Shown here: positions 8,684 to 17,197 of the stretch, piece by piece
Layout: each line of letters begins with the position of its first letter
Position numbering within the stretch: the first letter of the stretch is position 1
DNA from: Paenibacillus camelliae
GTDB taxonomy: Bacteria; Bacillota; Bacilli; Paenibacillales; Paenibacillaceae
Direction of reading: 5' to 3'
Length of the DNA: 64,000 bases
NCBI RefSeq assembly: GCF_023715345.1
Contig: NZ_JAMBNY010000005.1
Coordinates: forward strand, 186,001 to 250,000
Made by a program: the position numbers and the translations under genes
Notes under the pieces: generated by a model
Database searches by the model: none
Told to the model about the DNA's origin: nothing
What the model saw: only the letters and a program-made list of their open reading frames with translations

Positions 8684-9847
8684 ATGAGAATATTATTTGT
8701 AGTCTCGAGACCATTAGAAATTAATACGTCAGCTTCAATAAGAAACAGAGCAACTATCGAGGGGTTGTTAGAGCAGGGGCACATTGTAGAGTTATTAACG
8801 ACTGAGCCTGATACTAGACACTCCAATCATGATGTGAGCTTAGCTAACAAGAACTTAAAAACTACATATCTAAAATTAAATGGGATACAGAATGTCGCAA
8901 GGATAGGTAGGAAATATGGTTTTTTAAAACCAGTTAAAAAAATAGTTTATACATTATTGTCGAAGTTTGAAATATACGACAATCTCAAGAATATTGTTAA
9001 CCATGTTGATAAAATTAAAATAGATGAAAAGGCCTATGATTTAATTATCTCATCATCTGATCCAAAATCTTCTCATTTATTTGTAAAAAAACTGCGCGAA
9101 AGAAAACAAATAGATGAGATACCTTGGATTCAAATATGGGGAGATCCTTTTTTGTCTGATATTGCTCGTTCTAGTAAAGTTTTGAATTCTAAGATAAAGA
9201 GTGAAGAATATAAATTGATAGAACATTCGACTAAGGTAGTGTATGTCTCCCCGTTGACTTTACTCGAACAAAAAAAAACTTATCCAGAATTCTCTAATAA
9301 AATGGTTTACGTGCCTATACCTTATTTTGAAAGAATAATGTATCCAAAAATTAGTCTAGAAAAAAAGTCATTAAAATTTTTATATTGTGGAGATTATTCA
9401 ACAAAAATAAGAAATATAATTCCACTATATGAGGCTATTAAAGGTACTGAACATAAATTAGTCATTTGTGGAAACAGCGACTTGAAGATAGAAGGGAATG
9501 AAAACATAGAAGTTCATCCTAGAGTTAGCTATGAAAAAGTAAAACAGTTTGAAAAGGAATGCGATGTACTTGTACATCTTAGTAATATTAGTGGAACCCA
9601 AATACCCGGCAAAATATATCATTACTCTGGAACTAATAAACCAATATTATTTTTACTAGATGGTGAAAAAGAATTACTTAAAGATACATTTGAAAAATAT
9701 AAAAGATATATTTTTTCCGATAATAATAAAGAGTCTATTATTGATACGATACAATTGATAAATAAAGATGTATATAAAGATTACAATCATATAGTAAGTG
9801 AATTTAATGCAGAGAACGTTGCAAAACAAATTATTGAAAATCAATAG
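8684..9847 (+). CDS. putative glycosyltransferase (GT-B-like)
   Basis: Protein of 387 residues that resembles family 4-type glycosyltransferases only in outline. It begins MRILFVVSRPLEINTSASIR with an acceptor-site-like SIRNRATIEGLLEQGH, has IIPLYEAIKGTEHKLVICG in the middle, and ends with a donor-domain-like block CDVLVHLSNISGTQIPGKIY and YSGTNKPILFLL. The usual E-x7-E element is not clear. ATG 8684 is preferred over ATG 8654 because AGAAGG lies nine bases upstream of it and nothing precedes 8654. Its position between two transferases and the polymerase supports a role in repeat-unit assembly. Confidence 0.68.
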   Translation: MRILFVVSRPLEINTSASIRNRATIEGLLEQGHIVELLTTEPDTRHSNHDVSLANKNLKTTYLKLNGIQNVARIGRKYGFLKPVKKIVYTLLSKFEIYDNLKNIVNHVDKIKIDEKAYDLIISSSDPKSSHLFVKKLRERKQIDEIPWIQIWGDPFLSDIARSSKVLNSKIKSEEYKLIEHSTKVVYVSPLTLLEQKKTYPEFSNKMVYVPIPYFERIMYPKISLEKKSLKFLYCGDYSTKIRNIIPLYEAIKGTEHKLVICGNSDLKIEGNENIEVHPRVSYEKVKQFEKECDVLVHLSNISGTQIPGKIYHYSGTNKPILFLLDGEKELLKDTFEKYKRYIFSDNNKESIIDTIQLINKDVYKDYNHIVSEFNAENVAKQIIENQ

Positions 9848-9987
9848 AAAGATAGTTAGATATATATATAAATCTATATTATGGAGGTAAAGGAGAATAT
9901 ACTGATCTAATAGAAATAGAAAGATCAGATGAAGAGATAAGCGCATCTTCGATTGCCTGCTTATTTCAGAAAGAAAGGAATAATATA

Positions 9988-11388
9988 ATGACACAGTCAA
10001 TAACGCTTATTGCATATTCTATATTGTTGTGTGTTGCTGTTGTAAGTTTAATAAAAACATACAAGAAGAGTGGTATTTTAAATTCATTTGTTTTCTTTCA
10101 ATCAGCATTTCTTGTGTATTATGTAATTATACCCATAATTACAATTTTAATCATTAGTTTTACGCCAGATAATTTAAATCGGAGTTTACTAAGGGCATCG
10201 CAAGTTGAATCTATCTCATATTATTATGCTTGTCTGTACACATATATTTCTTACTTTGCTTTTGCATTGTTCTACAAGATTACATCATCAAAAGTAAATA
10301 AAAATACATTATATGATAAAACGAATAATTGTGAAAAAACAGAAAAGAATGGTGATGTTGAAAACGAATACTATAAAATTAGTAAATATAAAAAATCACT
10401 AAAATGGGGAATAATAACGCTATCTTTTGGATTGTTTGCAGAGATATTAGTTAGTATTAGTCTAGGTGGAATATTCAGTGCAATTGCAATGGGAGAGAAG
10501 TTAAGGGCTTATGGAATTGATATGGGTACATACATTCCTCAAAACAGATTGTTCTCCGTTGTTCTAATGGTCAGTTCCCTAGCTTCAACTTATTTCTTTG
10601 TTTATTCTTACAGATTGAAAAAAGGTTTTATTGTAAGTATCTTGTTGATTATCTCAATATTAGCTAGTACTTTCTATTTATTTATTAATGCTGGGAGACT
10701 GGGGATTTTATTATTCCTAATGACATTTTTTATAGATTTTTCATTCAGAAAGTTTAAACGACCATTTATCATTATTTTTTTTAGTATGGTATTATTTGTT
10801 CTCTTATTGGGAACGTTAGATGATTTATTTTTTTATTTAAGCTACGGTTATGTTAAAGAAAGTTCAACGAGTATCTACTCCATCGTAAACGAGTTTGCTT
10901 TTCCATATGTTAACTTACTTAATGTTCAAAGTATTAATGATATATATGGGTTAAGATGGGGAACTGATTACTTTACATGGATTATAAATATTGTACCAAC
11001 AAGTATTTTAAGCTTATTTGGGTTAAGTAAAGTAACTACTGGATACCATTTTATCACCGATTATTTTATAGGTAATAGTGCGTCTGGTGGAATACCGACT
11101 GATATTTTAACACTTGGTCTAAGGCAGTTTGGTGTATTGAGTCTAGTTCTTCAAAGTGCTATATTAGGAATTCTATGTAAATACTTTGACAAAGTAATAG
11201 AAAAAATTCATTCAAAAGAATATTATTTTATGACTTTACGGATTAGTAGCATAATGTTCATTATTGTGCCTTATGCTGATTTGGATTCCTTTATAAGAAA
11301 TAGATATGATATGATCCTTGTACTAATATTTGCAATAATTATAAGCAAACAAGTTAACAAACGAAAAAAGATATTAATAAAAAAGTAG
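9988..11388 (+). CDS. O-antigen/EPS repeat-unit polymerase (Wzy-like)
   Basis: Integral membrane protein of 466 residues with about ten to twelve hydrophobic segments and a large extracytoplasmic loop before the C-terminal helices (around WGTDYFTWIINIVPTSILSL and FIGNSASGGIPTDILTLGLR), the usual Wzy architecture. A charged cytoplasmic stretch (residues about 105-130) splits the N-terminal helices. Wzy proteins have little sequence identity, so the call rests on topology and on its position beside a Wzx-type flippase and transferases. It would join flipped lipid-linked units outside the membrane. Confidence 0.72.
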   Translation: MTQSITLIAYSILLCVAVVSLIKTYKKSGILNSFVFFQSAFLVYYVIIPIITILIISFTPDNLNRSLLRASQVESISYYYACLYTYISYFAFALFYKITSSKVNKNTLYDKTNNCEKTEKNGDVENEYYKISKYKKSLKWGIITLSFGLFAEILVSISLGGIFSAIAMGEKLRAYGIDMGTYIPQNRLFSVVLMVSSLASTYFFVYSYRLKKGFIVSILLIISILASTFYLFINAGRLGILLFLMTFFIDFSFRKFKRPFIIIFFSMVLFVLLLGTLDDLFFYLSYGYVKESSTSIYSIVNEFAFPYVNLLNVQSINDIYGLRWGTDYFTWIINIVPTSILSLFGLSKVTTGYHFITDYFIGNSASGGIPTDILTLGLRQFGVLSLVLQSAILGILCKYFDKVIEKIHSKEYYFMTLRISSIMFIIVPYADLDSFIRNRYDMILVLIFAIIISKQVNKRKKILIKK

Positions 11389-11401
11389 GTGTGATACTAA
11401 A

Positions 11402-11950
11402 ATGCTACGAAATTTATTTATAAATTTTTCTAGGTTCATAATGCCCATGTTCTTTGAGAAAAAATACTTGCAAGGAAGATGGTTTGCTAATAACGTGACC
11501 GGGTGGAAGTGGTGTTGGCGTAGCTTATTATATCAAAAAATACTTGGCTCTAATCGCCATATACCTTTCCCTGTTTCTCACCAAAGCGTTTTTGGAAAAG
11601 CAAATCGTATTAGTTTCAATATGGATGATTTAAATAACTTTCAACATTTTGGATGTTATTTTCAAACATGGGGTGAGGGGCAAATAATTATTGGCGATGG
11701 ATCATATATTGCTCCTAATGTTGGATTTATTACACAAAATCATAATATGTATGATTTAAATAAACATGAAAAATCAGAGGATATTATTGTAGGAAAAAAC
11801 TGTTGGATTGGTATGAATTCAGTTATATTGCCTGGCACTACACTAGGGGATAACACTATTGTTGGAGCAGGCGCAGTAGTAACAAAAAGTTTCCCTGATG
11901 GAAATTGTGTAATTGCAGGTGTGCCTGCTCAAAAGATCAAAAATCTATAG
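11402..11950 (+). CDS. hexapeptide-repeat acyltransferase
   Basis: Left-handed beta-helix acyltransferase of 182 residues. An N-terminal alpha-helical region (about 80 residues) precedes hexapeptide turns GDGSYIAPNVGFITQNHNMY, VGKNCWIGMNSVILPGTTLG and NTIVGAGAVVTKSFPDG, ending in CVIAGVPAQKIKNL. The QNHNMYD segment holds the likely catalytic histidine. It probably O-acetylates the repeat unit or a precursor sugar. This is the second acyltransferase of the cassette and differs from the CatB-like one, so two distinct acylation steps are expected. Confidence 0.8.
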   Translation: MLRNLFINFSRFIMPMFFEKKYLQGRWFANNVTGWKWCWRSLLYQKILGSNRHIPFPVSHQSVFGKANRISFNMDDLNNFQHFGCYFQTWGEGQIIIGDGSYIAPNVGFITQNHNMYDLNKHEKSEDIIVGKNCWIGMNSVILPGTTLGDNTIVGAGAVVTKSFPDGNCVIAGVPAQKIKNL

Positions 11951-11981
11951 AAACATAAACTAAGTTGAAAAGAGTATCCCA

Positions 11982-13229
11982 ATGATTAAAAAAATATTAT
12001 CCACACAATATATTAGATCAATTTTGAAATTGACGACTGGATCTATTCTTGCACAGGCAATAATAATTATCGTTTCTCCACTCTCTACACGACTTTATAC
12101 ACCTGAAGAGTTAGGAGTATATACATTAATTCTAACTTTTTCTGCAATGTTTGGTCCTGTTATTACTGGAAAGTATGATGTGGCTATTGTGTCTGCTAAA
12201 GATTCAAAAGAAACAGTAGATTTGATAATTGGAAGTATAGCAATTACTATTGCATTTACTATTTTGATTACATTTGGATATTCAATTTATCTCAGAGAAC
12301 AACCAGAAATAATTAAAGAAGTTGGCGGATGGGCGTATATTTTAATACCAATACTTATATTGCAAGGTTTTGTAAATACTTTAACAAGTTATAATAACCG
12401 TAAGAAGCAATACAGTTTAATCTCTCAGTTATATGTCTTGAGAACAGTAATTCAAAATATTGGATTAGTCATATTTGGTTTTCTAAAACTAGGTGCAGTA
12501 GGACTACTAATATCACAACTCATTAGTCTGATTTTTGGTATAAGAAAGCAAGGAACGCATCTTTTGAAAGAAAATATCTTTACTGGTAATATTGAATTAA
12601 AGAGGATAAAAACAACATTAATTAAATACAAAAATCAATTTCTGTATTCTATGCCAGCAAACTTCTTGAATTCAGCATCTTACTCACTAATGAATATATT
12701 TATTAGTGGTTTATACGGTTTAGCGGTTTTTGGTTACTACTCAATAGCATATAGAATTCTTGGATTACCACTTAGTTTAGTAAGTATGAATATATCGAAA
12801 GTATTCCTTCAAAAAGCATCAGAAGAAAAAAATAAATATGATAATTACACTAAATCATTCAATCAAATGATAATACTATTAACAATAATGGCTATTCCAA
12901 TGGTTCTATTGTTTATATTATTCGCGCCTAACGTTTTTAGAATAATATTCGGTGATGGTTGGGAAGTTTCTGGGGAGTACGTTCGGATTCTAGCACCGAT
13001 GTTTGGAATTAGATTTATTGTTACCGCATTATCACCAGCATTGGTTGTTTCAGGCAAACAAAAGTTGGAATTAATACTTCAAAGCCTATTTGTTTTATTC
13101 TCATTACTATCTTACTTTATAACCAAACAGTTAGATTTTAATTTTGAGTTTTTTTTAATTTGTATCTCTACAACTTACTCTTTAGTGTACTTATCATTTT
13201 TAGTTATTATATATCGATTAAGTAAATAA
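11982..13229 (+). CDS. polysaccharide repeat-unit flippase (Wzx/MATE-fold)
   Basis: Polysaccharide biosynthesis/export protein of 415 residues with about twelve membrane segments. It starts with the typical LKLTTGSILAQAIIIIVSPLSTRLYTPEELGVY-type amphipathic opening (residues about 15-47; shown only as a reading aid in part: GSILAQAI, STRLYTPEELG), and SAMFGPVITGKYDVAIV follows. It would move the undecaprenyl-linked unit to the outer face for the neighbouring polymerase. Length and order fit the family. No sign of frameshift or truncation. Confidence 0.85.
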   Translation: MIKKILSTQYIRSILKLTTGSILAQAIIIIVSPLSTRLYTPEELGVYTLILTFSAMFGPVITGKYDVAIVSAKDSKETVDLIIGSIAITIAFTILITFGYSIYLREQPEIIKEVGGWAYILIPILILQGFVNTLTSYNNRKKQYSLISQLYVLRTVIQNIGLVIFGFLKLGAVGLLISQLISLIFGIRKQGTHLLKENIFTGNIELKRIKTTLIKYKNQFLYSMPANFLNSASYSLMNIFISGLYGLAVFGYYSIAYRILGLPLSLVSMNISKVFLQKASEEKNKYDNYTKSFNQMIILLTIMAIPMVLLFILFAPNVFRIIFGDGWEVSGEYVRILAPMFGIRFIVTALSPALVVSGKQKLELILQSLFVLFSLLSYFITKQLDFNFEFFLICISTTYSLVYLSFLVIIYRLSK

Positions 13230-13252
13230 TATTTTATACAGAGGTGTATTTT

Positions 13253-14473
13253 ATGATTAATGTTATTGGACTAGGTTACATTGGTCTTCCAACTGCTTTA
13301 ATGTTTGCAAAAAATGGTGTTGAAGTTGTAGGTACTGACTATAATAAGGATTTAATAGAGTCCTTATCTAATGGAAAGTTACCTTTTGAAGAGGAAGGGA
13401 TTAGTGAATTATTTAATATTGGATTAAAAAATGGAATAACATTCTCTACTGAATATCAGGTGACAGATAAATATATTATTGCAGTGCCTACCCCGTATGT
13501 AAATATTAATAAAAAATTAGATCCAACTTATGTTTTATCTGCAGTAAATACTGTTTTAAATGTGTGTAAAAAGGGAACAATTATTATAATAGAGTCAACT
13601 ATTTCACCAGGGACAATTGATAAATATGTTAGACCAGAAATTGAAAAGAGGGGAATGAAAATTGGAGAAGATATACATCTTGCCCATGCCCCTGAACGCA
13701 TAATTCCTGGTAATATGGTATTTGAATTAGAGAATAATTCAAGAACAATTGGGGTTGACGATTTTACTATAGGTGAAGAAATAAAAAAGTTATATTCTGA
13801 ATTTTGTAAATCTGAAATTGTTATTACTGATATACGATCAGCAGAAATGTCTAAAGTTGTAGAAAACACGTACAGAGATATTAATATTGCTTTTGCAAAT
13901 GAACTTGCTAAGATATGTAGAGAAGATAATATGGATGTATATGAGATTATTCGTATCGCTAATAAACATCCTAGAGTAAACATATTACAACCAGGACCTG
14001 GAGTTGGTGGGCATTGTATTTCGGTTGATCCATGGTTTTTAGTGGGAGATTACCCTGACTTAACTAATCTCATACTTACAGCACGTAAAATAAATGATTC
14101 TATGCCATCACATGTTTTAACTAGAATAAGAGATATTATGAAAGAACATAATATAAAAGATATATCAAGAATCGGTCTTTATGGACTTGCCTATAAAGAA
14201 AATGTTGATGATACTAGAGAAAGTCCAACCCTGCAATTATTAAAAAAAATGTCCGATCATTTGGCATTTGGTGTGAAGATTTTTGATCCTTTAATAAATG
14301 AAAACATCGTTGAAAATCAATACTTTGATTTTTATAACTTTATTGATGATATTGATATTGTAGTTATAATGACAGCTCATAATCATATTAAAGAGAATAT
14401 GGAGACTATCAGAAATAAATTAATACTGGATACCAAAAATATTTGTAATTATGAACATGTATACAAACTGTAA
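13253..14473 (+). CDS. UDP-N-acetyl-D-mannosamine dehydrogenase (WecC-like)
   Basis: UDP-sugar 6-dehydrogenase of 406 residues. The N-terminal NAD domain starts INVIGLGYIGLPTALMFAKN. AVPTPYV, ESTISPGT and HAPERIIPGNMVFEL favour the ManNAc dehydrogenase branch over UDP-glucose dehydrogenase. The catalytic cysteine is near residue 255 in GPGVGGHCISVDPWF, and the C-terminal domain contains GLAYKENVDDTRESP. It makes the uronic acid UDP-ManNAcA using two NAD. ATG 13253 is chosen over GTG 13244 because AGAGGTG sits six bases before it. No UDP-GlcNAc 2-epimerase is in the window, so its substrate must come from elsewhere. Last gene of the AT-rich cassette. Confidence 0.85.
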   Translation: MINVIGLGYIGLPTALMFAKNGVEVVGTDYNKDLIESLSNGKLPFEEEGISELFNIGLKNGITFSTEYQVTDKYIIAVPTPYVNINKKLDPTYVLSAVNTVLNVCKKGTIIIIESTISPGTIDKYVRPEIEKRGMKIGEDIHLAHAPERIIPGNMVFELENNSRTIGVDDFTIGEEIKKLYSEFCKSEIVITDIRSAEMSKVVENTYRDINIAFANELAKICREDNMDVYEIIRIANKHPRVNILQPGPGVGGHCISVDPWFLVGDYPDLTNLILTARKINDSMPSHVLTRIRDIMKEHNIKDISRIGLYGLAYKENVDDTRESPTLQLLKKMSDHLAFGVKIFDPLINENIVENQYFDFYNFIDDIDIVVIMTAHNHIKENMETIRNKLILDTKNICNYEHVYKL

Positions 14474-14533
14474 TTAGTTGTGTTTATATTCTACAAAAGA
14501 TAACTGTGGTATTGATTTTTGGGAGGTGTAAGG

Positions 14534-15409
14534 TTGTCTATAAGAAAAGCAATAATACCAGCAGCTGGATTAGGTACGCGTTTCTTGCCTGCAACGAAAG
14601 CGCAACCTAAGGAAATGTTGCCGATCGTTGATAAACCTACGCTACAACACATTATCGAAGAAGCAGTGGAATCGGGCATTGAAGAGATATTAATCATTAC
14701 GGGTCGTAATAAAAAGTCTATTGAGGATCATTTTGATAAGTCAGTGGAGTTAGAGTTGGAACTTGAAGCGAAAGGGAAATTCGACCTTCTTAAAGAGGTT
14801 CGTATGATTTCAAATATGGTTAATATTCATTATATTCGACAGAAAGAGCCGAAAGGTCTTGGACATGCGATTTATTGCGCAAAAAGCTTTATCGGCAATG
14901 AACCGTTCGCGGTATTACTTGGTGACGACATTGTGCACTCTGACAAACCTTGCTTAAAACAACTAATCGATGTATATGAATATTATAATAGCTCTGTACT
15001 TGGTGTTCAGCAGGTAGAAATAAAAGATGTACACAAGTACGGAATTGTTGATGGGCAAAAGGTAGAACCAACTGTATCTCGTGTCAATCAGCTAGTGGAA
15101 AAGCCGCTTACAGAGGAAGCTCCATCTAATATAGCGATTCTTGGACGCTATATTATTACACCTGAGATCTTTAATATTCTCGAGAGCACCCCCCCTGGCG
15201 CTAATGGAGAAATTCAATTGACGGATGCATTGAATCAGCTATCTCGCTCAGAAGCGATCTACGCCTACGAGTTTAGTGGGCGTCGCTATGATGTAGGGGA
15301 CAAGCTTGGATTTCTAGAAGCTACTGTGGAGTATGCCCTTCGTCGCGATGAATTGCGCGGGCCTTTTCTAGAGTATTTGAACAACATAACAAAGGAATTC
15401 AACAATTAA
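14534..15409 (+). CDS. galU: UTP-glucose-1-phosphate uridylyltransferase
   Basis: GalU of 291 residues. The nucleotidyltransferase signature IIPAAGLGTRFLPATKAQPK is at the start, then KEMLPIVDKPTLQHIIEEA, GLGHAIYCAKSFIG, AVLLGDDIVHSD and LVEKPL. It makes UDP-glucose, precursor for GalE and for the polysaccharide. Start TTG 14534 follows GGGAGGTG; the frame would also permit TTG 14519, which has no ribosome site. The base composition is clearly less AT-rich than the cassette before it. Its stop overlaps the next start (TAATG). Confidence 0.93.
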   Translation: MSIRKAIIPAAGLGTRFLPATKAQPKEMLPIVDKPTLQHIIEEAVESGIEEILIITGRNKKSIEDHFDKSVELELELEAKGKFDLLKEVRMISNMVNIHYIRQKEPKGLGHAIYCAKSFIGNEPFAVLLGDDIVHSDKPCLKQLIDVYEYYNSSVLGVQQVEIKDVHKYGIVDGQKVEPTVSRVNQLVEKPLTEEAPSNIAILGRYIITPEIFNILESTPPGANGEIQLTDALNQLSRSEAIYAYEFSGRRYDVGDKLGFLEATVEYALRRDELRGPFLEYLNNITKEFNN

Positions 15410-15861
15410 TGCAACAAAAGCCTAGATTACTGCGTCTAATGCTAGTAGTGATTACACTACTTGTCATCATAGGGATATTCCTTCTGTCGAATCAGCCTGC
15501 TAGTAAATCTGGTGCGCTAAGTTTGACAATTGCGACGCATTCCTTACCCTATGTTGAAAAGTGGACAGGCCAAGAGATGACTATAACTCAGTGGAATCAT
15601 ACATTGCGTAAGCTTGCACATTTCTCACTATATTTCTTTCTCGCTTCTATCATCATGGTACTATCTCGCGTTCATGGCTGGAGCTGGAGAAAATCTTTAT
15701 TCGTTTCTCTCTTTATTTCAATGAGCTATGCCATTATCGACGAAACCCATCAATGGTTTGTAGATGGAAGAGGTGCTAGTGTTAGAGATGTGGCGATTGA
15801 TAGTGCAGGTGCAATGCTAGGAATTGTCGCAGTATATTTAGTTGGACGGAGATGGTTATAA
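15409..15861 (+). CDS. VanZ-family membrane protein
   Basis: Membrane protein of 150 residues with about four hydrophobic segments. It carries the VanZ-like core: LRKLAHFSLYFFLASIIM, then SMSYAIIDETHQWFVDGRGA and SVRDVAIDSAGAMLGI. The DE-HQ and D-x-x-x-D-x-x-G residues are the family hallmark. The function of most VanZ homologues is unknown; one gives low-level teicoplanin resistance. Starts at ATG 15409 inside the galU stop (TAATG), and its own stop overlaps the following gene in the same way, so the three are translationally coupled. Confidence 0.82.
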   Translation: MQQKPRLLRLMLVVITLLVIIGIFLLSNQPASKSGALSLTIATHSLPYVEKWTGQEMTITQWNHTLRKLAHFSLYFFLASIIMVLSRVHGWSWRKSLFVSLFISMSYAIIDETHQWFVDGRGASVRDVAIDSAGAMLGIVAVYLVGRRWL

Positions 15862-16547
15862 TGAAAAAGTGGCAAAAGGTAACGATCTGGGTAGCAAGTA
15901 TTTTAATTGTGCTTGTCGCGGGTGGCTTATTCGCAGCCAATTATGCAGTTGATAAAGTGCTTGATTCCATGGTAGGAATGAGTGTAGATGACTTGATTGA
16001 AGAGGACACTGAAGTGTCAACGACTCCTGATGAAGTAGAGACTACATTACCAGATGATAATGTAGTTCAGTCTGAAGGAAATAGTAGTGCCACAGATCAA
16101 CCGGATGGTACAGAGCCGCAAGGAAGCTCAATTGAGGGTGAGCAGGATACTGATCCTATTTCCTCTGATAGCAATGAGAAGCCAAATGCCACTACAAAAC
16201 CAGAAGCATCAAAATCACCAGAGGCAACTAAAAAGCCAGAAGGCGATAAGTCTGATACAGGCTATAGCGCAGAAATTTCTACAGACAAAGCCAAGGAAGT
16301 AGAAGAGAATATTACTGTAAGTGAGAAAGCGAAAGTTGTTACAACGCTAATGAGCAGCTTGTCTGCTTCAGATATCTCTACACTTCAAAAGCTAGCAAGC
16401 GGCGGTATGAGTCAAGAAGAGAAAAAGCAAGCGCGTGATATCATGCTTGAGAAGTTATCTGAGGATCAATATAATGAGCTGATTTCTATTGCTGCAAAGC
16501 ATGGGCTAAGCCAGGGTAAATCTTATTCTGAAGTTAAAGATGAATAA
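15861..16547 (+). CDS. membrane-anchored protein with Ser/Thr/Glu-rich linker
   Basis: Unrecognised protein of 228 residues. An N-terminal signal-anchor (residues about 5-28, VTIWVASILIVLVAGGLFAA) is followed by about 100 residues of acidic, Ser/Thr/Pro-rich low-complexity linker with KPEASKSPEATKKPEG-like repeats. The C-terminal helical domain (about residues 145-228) holds charged heptad-like sequence ending LISIAAKHGLSQGKSYSEV. It starts at ATG 15861 within the VanZ stop (TAATG). The linker suggests a C-terminal domain held in the wall space. A terminator follows directly. Function unknown. Confidence 0.7.
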   Translation: MKKWQKVTIWVASILIVLVAGGLFAANYAVDKVLDSMVGMSVDDLIEEDTEVSTTPDEVETTLPDDNVVQSEGNSSATDQPDGTEPQGSSIEGEQDTDPISSDSNEKPNATTKPEASKSPEATKKPEGDKSDTGYSAEISTDKAKEVEENITVSEKAKVVTTLMSSLSASDISTLQKLASGGMSQEEKKQARDIMLEKLSEDQYNELISIAAKHGLSQGKSYSEVKDE

Positions 16548-16568
16548 TAGTCTTACAAACACCAAGAA

Positions 16569-16601
16569 GGAAAGCGGTCTGAGTACCGCTTTCCTTTTTT
16601 T
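16569..16601 (+). terminator. Rho-independent terminator of galU-vanZ operon
   Basis: Perfect 10-bp stem GGAAAGCGGT / ACCGCTTTCC with a six-base loop, followed by seven T residues. Confidence 0.93.
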
Positions 16602-16639
16602 GCGTGTTGTCTACGTTCTGTTGGTATTTTGGGATTTTA

Positions 16640-16741
16640 TTAATAGTTGAAGCAACTAATCAAAATAACTAAGAGAACAAACAACACCAGAATAAAAGCT
16701 GCGTTAGAGTGATTTCCGTAACCTCCAGCGAAACCTTTCAT
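16640..16741 (-). CDS. YjcZ-family small sporulation membrane protein
   Basis: Tiny protein of 33 residues on the minus strand, below the usual gene-finder size limit. A Gly/Asn-rich head (MKGFAGGYGNHSN) precedes one hydrophobic helix rich in Leu/Val/Ile (FILVLFVLLVILISCF). This head-plus-tail-anchor form is typical of the YjcZ family of Bacillales sporulation proteins. GGAGGTG lies nine bases upstream of ATG 16741. It is divergent to a second member 205 bases away, suggesting a duplicated pair with a shared control region. Confidence 0.8.
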   Translation of the reverse strand: MKGFAGGYGNHSNAAFILVLFVLLVILISCFNY

Positions 16742-16945
16742 AGCAACATGCACCTCCTCAAATAAGCGACTACACCAATAGTATATGCTCACTGGCATTC
16801 GTGGAATGGACGGATGTCTATGCGCTAATGAAGATAGGCAAGCGTGGAATTGTTGGATAATGCCTATTGATTTAGGCCGTTGCCCAAACCATTCGTCCAA
16901 AAAAACATATGATATGGTGTACCTTATCGAAAAGGAGTTGACAGT

Positions 16946-17083
16946 ATGAATTACGCAGCTAAAGTATCTGGAGCTGGAAATCAAGCATACGGAAAATTTA
17001 ATGGTGGCTACGGCGGAACAACTGCTGCTTGGTTTCTAGTATTGTTCATCTTGTTAGTTATTATCATTGCTTGTGTACTGTAA
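16946..17083 (+). CDS. YjcZ-family small sporulation membrane protein
   Basis: Protein of 45 residues. The head is rich in Gly/Asn/Tyr (GNQAYGKFNGGYGGTTAA), followed by a single C-terminal membrane helix (WFLVLFILLVIIIACVL). AAAGGAG sits eight to nine bases before ATG 16946. Paralogue of the minus-strand gene at 16640-16741 by layout and by the shared FxLVLFxLLV helix. In known spore formers such genes are expressed in sporulation; that is inferred here. Followed by a strong terminator. Confidence 0.82.
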   Translation: MNYAAKVSGAGNQAYGKFNGGYGGTTAAWFLVLFILLVIIIACVL

Positions 17084-17098
17084 GTAGGGGAACTTACG

Positions 17099-17135
17099 AA
17101 GTCCTTGGGCGAAGGAGCGCCCAAGGACTTTCTCT
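17099..17135 (+). terminator. Rho-independent terminator after yjcZ-like gene
   Basis: A 13-bp stem AAGTCCTTGGGCG / CGCCCAAGGACTT with a short AAGGAG loop, then TTCTCTT. Strong pairing; the T tract is interrupted. Confidence 0.85.
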
Positions 17136-17197
17136 TCGTTGTTTGACTACGTTATAATGGAAGCAATACATAGAAGAAGGAAGGCTAGTCACTTAAG

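Noticed and set aside
9848..9987. Possible tiny ORF and hairpins between a glycosyltransferase and the polymerase
   Set aside because: The ORF has only nine codons and the stems are short and AT-rich; nothing beyond a promoter or leader region can be supported.
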